From MedAcidi-G1 sp002294285 (GTDB lineage: Bacteria; Actinomycetota; Acidimicrobiia; Acidimicrobiales; MedAcidi-G1): 64,000 bases of DNA. The translations under genes were made by a program, and so were the position numbers. The notes below the pieces were generated by a model that did not search any database, had not been told where the DNA came from, and worked only from the letters and a program-made list of their open reading frames with translations. Shown here piece by piece: positions 60,934-64,000 of this stretch (position 1 is the first letter of the stretch; each line of letters starts with the position of its first letter). The stretch is taken from NCBI GenBank assembly GCA_963999645.1, contig CAXEUY010000001.1, positions 124,001 through 188,000 of the forward strand, written 5' to 3'.

Positions 60934-62721
60934 TTATTCACGATAGATGCTCTCCGAGTGGTCAGTTGAAATGATGCAGCCGTATTGATTTCTCAGTTCG
61001 GTTTCCTTATTTAGAACACAGGGAAACTTGTATTCCATCTTTTGTATGGATGAAGGCATTGTTGGTTTATAGGAGTGGAAAGACCCTAGCGGCAAACCAG
61101 GGGTATCTACTGATTCCAGATTAGAAAGCGTTTCATGTATTTTTCTTCGACTGGGATTGATTCCAGAATCGTAAAGAGCGCGAGCTATGTATCGTAAAAC
61201 TGAACAAACCCTCAAAATCGTTTTGGTTCTTCGGTAGTCAATGGTGTGTTGATCAAGGTTGGAGATACGTGAATACTCGGTAAGACACATATCTTCGAAG
61301 TCAGAAAAAACACCGTCATTCACTCTCTGGTCCTCTACATATGGATGAGAGATAATTAGGGATCCATTGTAGTAATTAGCGACTTCCGCTCCTCCGTAGT
61401 TGAAGATATGGTTCGTTGAGATTTCATCATCTTGCTGGTTAAAACCGGATTGTATTATCTGAGGCTTAGGTAGATCATTTTGAATCATCTGAGTCAACAG
61501 TTCAGGAAGTGAGATCGGATTAAGTAAAGGAAAAAGCACATCTGGTGGTTTTTCGGTCAAACCCTCAATGGTTTTTTCTATACCGGCATTACAAAAGATG
61601 CCGCCTTCGCAGCTAAGTAGATACACAGAGGGGTTGTAATTGAGCTTTCTGAGAGTTTCCACAAGTCCAGTAAAAACCGATTCAAATTCCTCCAAAGTGT
61701 CGTCAGCGACTATGGCAATTGATTTATCTGATAAGAGGTTATTTTCTTCAGAAAAATCTAACATTAGAGAGAAAGCTTGCTCTGCAGAGAAGTTATCAAG
61801 AAGAAGCCGACCATCTGAATTGCCAAAATATTTGGACGGTAAGACTTTTGATGAAATTAGAGCTGTTTTATTTTCATCAACTACACATTTTTCTAATGAA
61901 CCGGAGAATCCTGAAATATCGACAACTATCACTGCAGGGATTTCTTTAGTTGCGTCAAGACAGGCGATATTACCCAGAGTCGAAGTGTCAATTTCTGAGA
62001 CTTGGATTGGGTAAGTGAGCACTTCTCTAAGATCGATTTTTCTTCCGTGGAAACCTCCACAATCTTCATTAAGAATTTTGACGAAAGAAGAAAATATCTC
62101 TGATAAGTCACCACGGAAATCTTCGAAACCATGTATCGCTAGTTCACTGTTATCTGTACGTATGTAGGAGATGATTATTGAATCTTCGGTTATTCCTCGA
62201 CCAGTTGCTTGAGGTCCTATTCCAGTTTGTATTTCTTCTCCGATTCGAATCTCCTGGCCTACAAAAATTAAATTAGGATTTGCGATTTCGTTCATTTCGA
62301 GTATTTCTTCGAGTGTCAAGTCGTGCCGAGACGCAATTATTGCGAGAGATTCACCTTTTTTGACCTGCACAGTAGCCGGAAGTATTTCCTCTTTAATCGG
62401 TGAGTAAATTCTGCAAAATTCTTCTATGGATTGGAAGGGGTGACCTCGATCGATTCGAAGAGATTGCTCAGAGAAATCTATTGAGAATTCCCAAGTGTTC
62501 TTTTGAATCTCGGACAACTCAAGGGTTTCTTCTTTAAAGGCTTCTGTCTGATAATTATCGTCATATGTTTTGGAATCTGAGACCGGTTGAGAAGTTGAGA
62601 CAATCGAATTGTTTTTCAGTATTTCCGAATCAACTATTTCCATTTCCTGAGTGCTTTCAGTGGAACATGCAGAGGCTATTAAAGCTATTAAGAGAGCGAA
62701 CTTAATATATCTACTTCGCAT
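60934..62721 (-). CDS. Lipoprotein with LysM domain and periplasmic-binding-protein fold
   Basis: A 595-residue lipoprotein. ATG 62721 has AGGAG nine bases ahead, and residues 1-19 end in the lipobox ALIASAC. A LysM domain lies near residues 120-170 (VKKGESLAIIASRHDLTLEEI and ANPNLIFVGQEIRIGE), which binds peptidoglycan. The rest (about 175-580) is a type-1 periplasmic binding-protein fold with GFEDFRGDLSEIFSSFVKILNEDCGGFHG (split) near 195. This LysM plus binding-protein architecture is uncommon; the role could be cell-wall-anchored sensing of amino acids. Confidence 0.85.
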   Translation of the reverse strand: MRSRYIKFALLIALIASACSTESTQEMEIVDSEILKNNSIVSTSQPVSDSKTYDDNYQTEAFKEETLELSEIQKNTWEFSIDFSEQSLRIDRGHPFQSIEEFCRIYSPIKEEILPATVQVKKGESLAIIASRHDLTLEEILEMNEIANPNLIFVGQEIRIGEEIQTGIGPQATGRGITEDSIIISYIRTDNSELAIHGFEDFRGDLSEIFSSFVKILNEDCGGFHGRKIDLREVLTYPIQVSEIDTSTLGNIACLDATKEIPAVIVVDISGFSGSLEKCVVDENKTALISSKVLPSKYFGNSDGRLLLDNFSAEQAFSLMLDFSEENNLLSDKSIAIVADDTLEEFESVFTGLVETLRKLNYNPSVYLLSCEGGIFCNAGIEKTIEGLTEKPPDVLFPLLNPISLPELLTQMIQNDLPKPQIIQSGFNQQDDEISTNHIFNYGGAEVANYYNGSLIISHPYVEDQRVNDGVFSDFEDMCLTEYSRISNLDQHTIDYRRTKTILRVCSVLRYIARALYDSGINPSRRKIHETLSNLESVDTPGLPLGSFHSYKPTMPSSIQKMEYKFPCVLNKETELRNQYGCIISTDHSESIYRE

Positions 62722-62882
62722 GAGTTGATCTCCTGAAACCATTAAAACACCGACCGCGAGATGAGACTAGTGTCTAGCATCGTGTTTTAAGCGTCAAGTT
62801 TAGAATTGTGAATAAAAAATTGAAAGTGAACCAGTTGGCAAGTATCTATTGCGTATTCTCTTGGTAGGTACCAAGGAAAAAA

Positions 62883-64000
62883 ATGGACGAAGAAGATAGC
62901 GAAAATAACGTAGACGCAGAGACCTTAGACAAGAGTGTCGAAGAAGTAGAGAGCGAGAGTAGAAACGAGTTGGAACTTTCTGACGAGAAAACACGCGCCA
63001 GAAGACAAACTTTTTTTAAAACACAAAATCAATCTAAATCTCCGGTAGCTGCGTATCAAGTTACACCTGGTGGTAAATGGTCTACGGAAGAAGCTGATGA
63101 GGAAATACTGAAATTTTTGAAACGTTTGGCTGGAGAGCGAGATTTGATTGATAGCACTGATCCGATTGATTTTGCGAAGGAAAATGATCTTTTATTGCTT
63201 TTCGGGCCTGATGAAGAAGAAGAATTTGCTCGACTAGCTTTACGTTTCCCAGAAGAAACCATTGAGAGTTGGGCGACTCTTTTGAGTGGAGGTAACCGGT
63301 CGGAAGCTTTTGGACCGAGGTCGCGAGCAGAAAGACGTAGTGAAGCTGCAATTGCTTCAGAACTGCAGAGCGCGGTGCTTAGACGCTCAATAACTGCGGC
63401 AATAGGTATTGCTTTGGTTTTGGTCATTTTTTTCTCGTTAAAAGCGCTAACAGGTGGTTCTGAAGATGAAAGTGGTTTAGGTCTAAGGTTTTCTGCAGTT
63501 ACTTCTACACAAACAGGCGAACAGTCGAAAAATTTTCTGGCCTTTTCAAACCCTGTCGCGGAACCTGCCTTGGTGGCAGTAGCAGATCGAGTGGTCGCAG
63601 TTAGAGATGGACAGGGATCACTTATGGATCGTATTGAAGTTGATGTCGGTGAAGGAGTTCTTCCGATACCTCCAGGTGTTTTGACTGCTACGGTTTTTCA
63701 GTACCGAGAAGGACAGATTGCCTTAGTTGGTCCTGTTGGTTGGGTCGCTGAATCCTGCACAATGGTTTCAGTTACAACAAAGGATCTGAGGCCCTTAGAT
63801 GTGGTTTATTATGCTGGGTCAAATGCCACTTGTCCCGTTCAGTTCCAGATGACTAAAACGCAACCTACATGTATAGGTGATTCAGCTCTTATACTGCCCA
63901 TTTCTATCCCACAGAGAGACAATCCACAAAAACTGCCTGAAGGAGGAGTCGGATGGGCTGAAAAAGTTCGGTTTGGTCTTGAAAGCTCTGAAGCAGATTT
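62883..64000 (+). CDS. Single-span membrane protein, incomplete at the window edge
   Basis: ATG 62883 opens a frame that runs off the window. About 372 residues are visible. The first 150 are rich in acidic residues (EEDSENN, EEVESES, PDEEEEF), a single hydrophobic helix lies near residues 170-193, and the extracellular part has PVGWVAESCTM and TCPVQFQMT-like residues. I do not recognise the family. AAGGA stands eight bases ahead. Its early acidic part is predicted to be cytoplasmic. Confidence 0.75.
   Translation, partial: MDEEDSENNVDAETLDKSVEEVESESRNELELSDEKTRARRQTFFKTQNQSKSPVAAYQVTPGGKWSTEEADEEILKFLKRLAGERDLIDSTDPIDFAKENDLLLLFGPDEEEEFARLALRFPEETIESWATLLSGGNRSEAFGPRSRAERRSEAAIASELQSAVLRRSITAAIGIALVLVIFFSLKALTGGSEDESGLGLRFSAVTSTQTGEQSKNFLAFSNPVAEPALVAVADRVVAVRDGQGSLMDRIEVDVGEGVLPIPPGVLTATVFQYREGQIALVGPVGWVAESCTMVSVTTKDLRPLDVVYYAGSNATCPVQFQMTKTQPTCIGDSALILPISIPQRDNPQKLPEGGVGWAEKVRFGLESSEAD

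Noticed and set aside
1..64000. CRISPR arrays, insertion sequences, integrases, prophage genes
   Set aside because: No regularly spaced repeats, transposase, integrase or phage structural motifs were seen; the window looks like stable chromosome.

Overview
The window is a dense, AT-leaning stretch of bacterial chromosome carrying about 60 protein genes. The best fit is a free-living, probably marine actinobacterium of the class Acidimicrobiia. This is inferred from a BldD-type regulator, a release factor 2 gene without the programmed frameshift, an F420/FMN luciferase-like enzyme, two P450s, many acyl-CoA genes, and glyS / PEP-utilising enzyme / dnaG in a row. No 16S rRNA gene is present, so the placement is provisional.

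Layout. 1-13,700 is catabolic: SDR, P450, GMC oxidoreductase, a DmdA-like aminomethyltransferase, a UGSC module, an SDR, a PhyH dioxygenase, and a minus-strand acyl-CoA operon (SDR, acyl-CoA dehydrogenase, thiolase, Zn-ADH). 13,680-20,000 holds a TauD-type dioxygenase and a general amino-acid ABC transporter with a strong hairpin between the binding-protein gene and the permeases. 20,100-32,000 holds acyl-CoA synthetases, chorismate mutase, a TetR/diiron pair with a perfect operator palindrome, a DUF3501 / Fe-S oxidoreductase / rubrerythrin cluster, a SelW-like gene, a lipid kinase, a PuuD-like membrane protein and a second P450. 31,900-35,200 is a tight minus-strand operon holding the second UGSC module. 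35,300-38,000 has a flavin reductase, gamma-carbonic anhydrase, luciferase-like enzyme and hydrolase. From 38,100 on it is mostly housekeeping: sufB, phoH, ybeY, corC-like, era, uppS, recO, glyS, a PPDK-like half enzyme, dnaG, two tRNAs, bldD-like, secA, prfB, ftsE and ftsX, ending in a LysM/binding-protein lipoprotein and an unfinished membrane protein.

The main discovery is selenocysteine use. Two UGSC-type genes (5580-6107 and 33757-33236, minus) and one SelW-like gene (26812-26564, minus) are each interrupted by an in-frame TGA exactly at the expected redox residue, and each TGA is followed by a short hairpin whose apical loop lies 18-22 nt downstream. A fourth TGA joins, in frame, a thioredoxin-like gene to the partner protein of the second UGSC module, with a similar hairpin. 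Both UGSC genes sit directly downstream of paralogous 350-residue partner proteins. The second module also carries a CPTC thioredoxin-like protein and a MauE-like membrane redox protein. This suggests a selenium-dependent thiol redox system of unknown substrate, present in two versions. The selenocysteine machinery itself (selA, selB, selC, selD) is not in the window.
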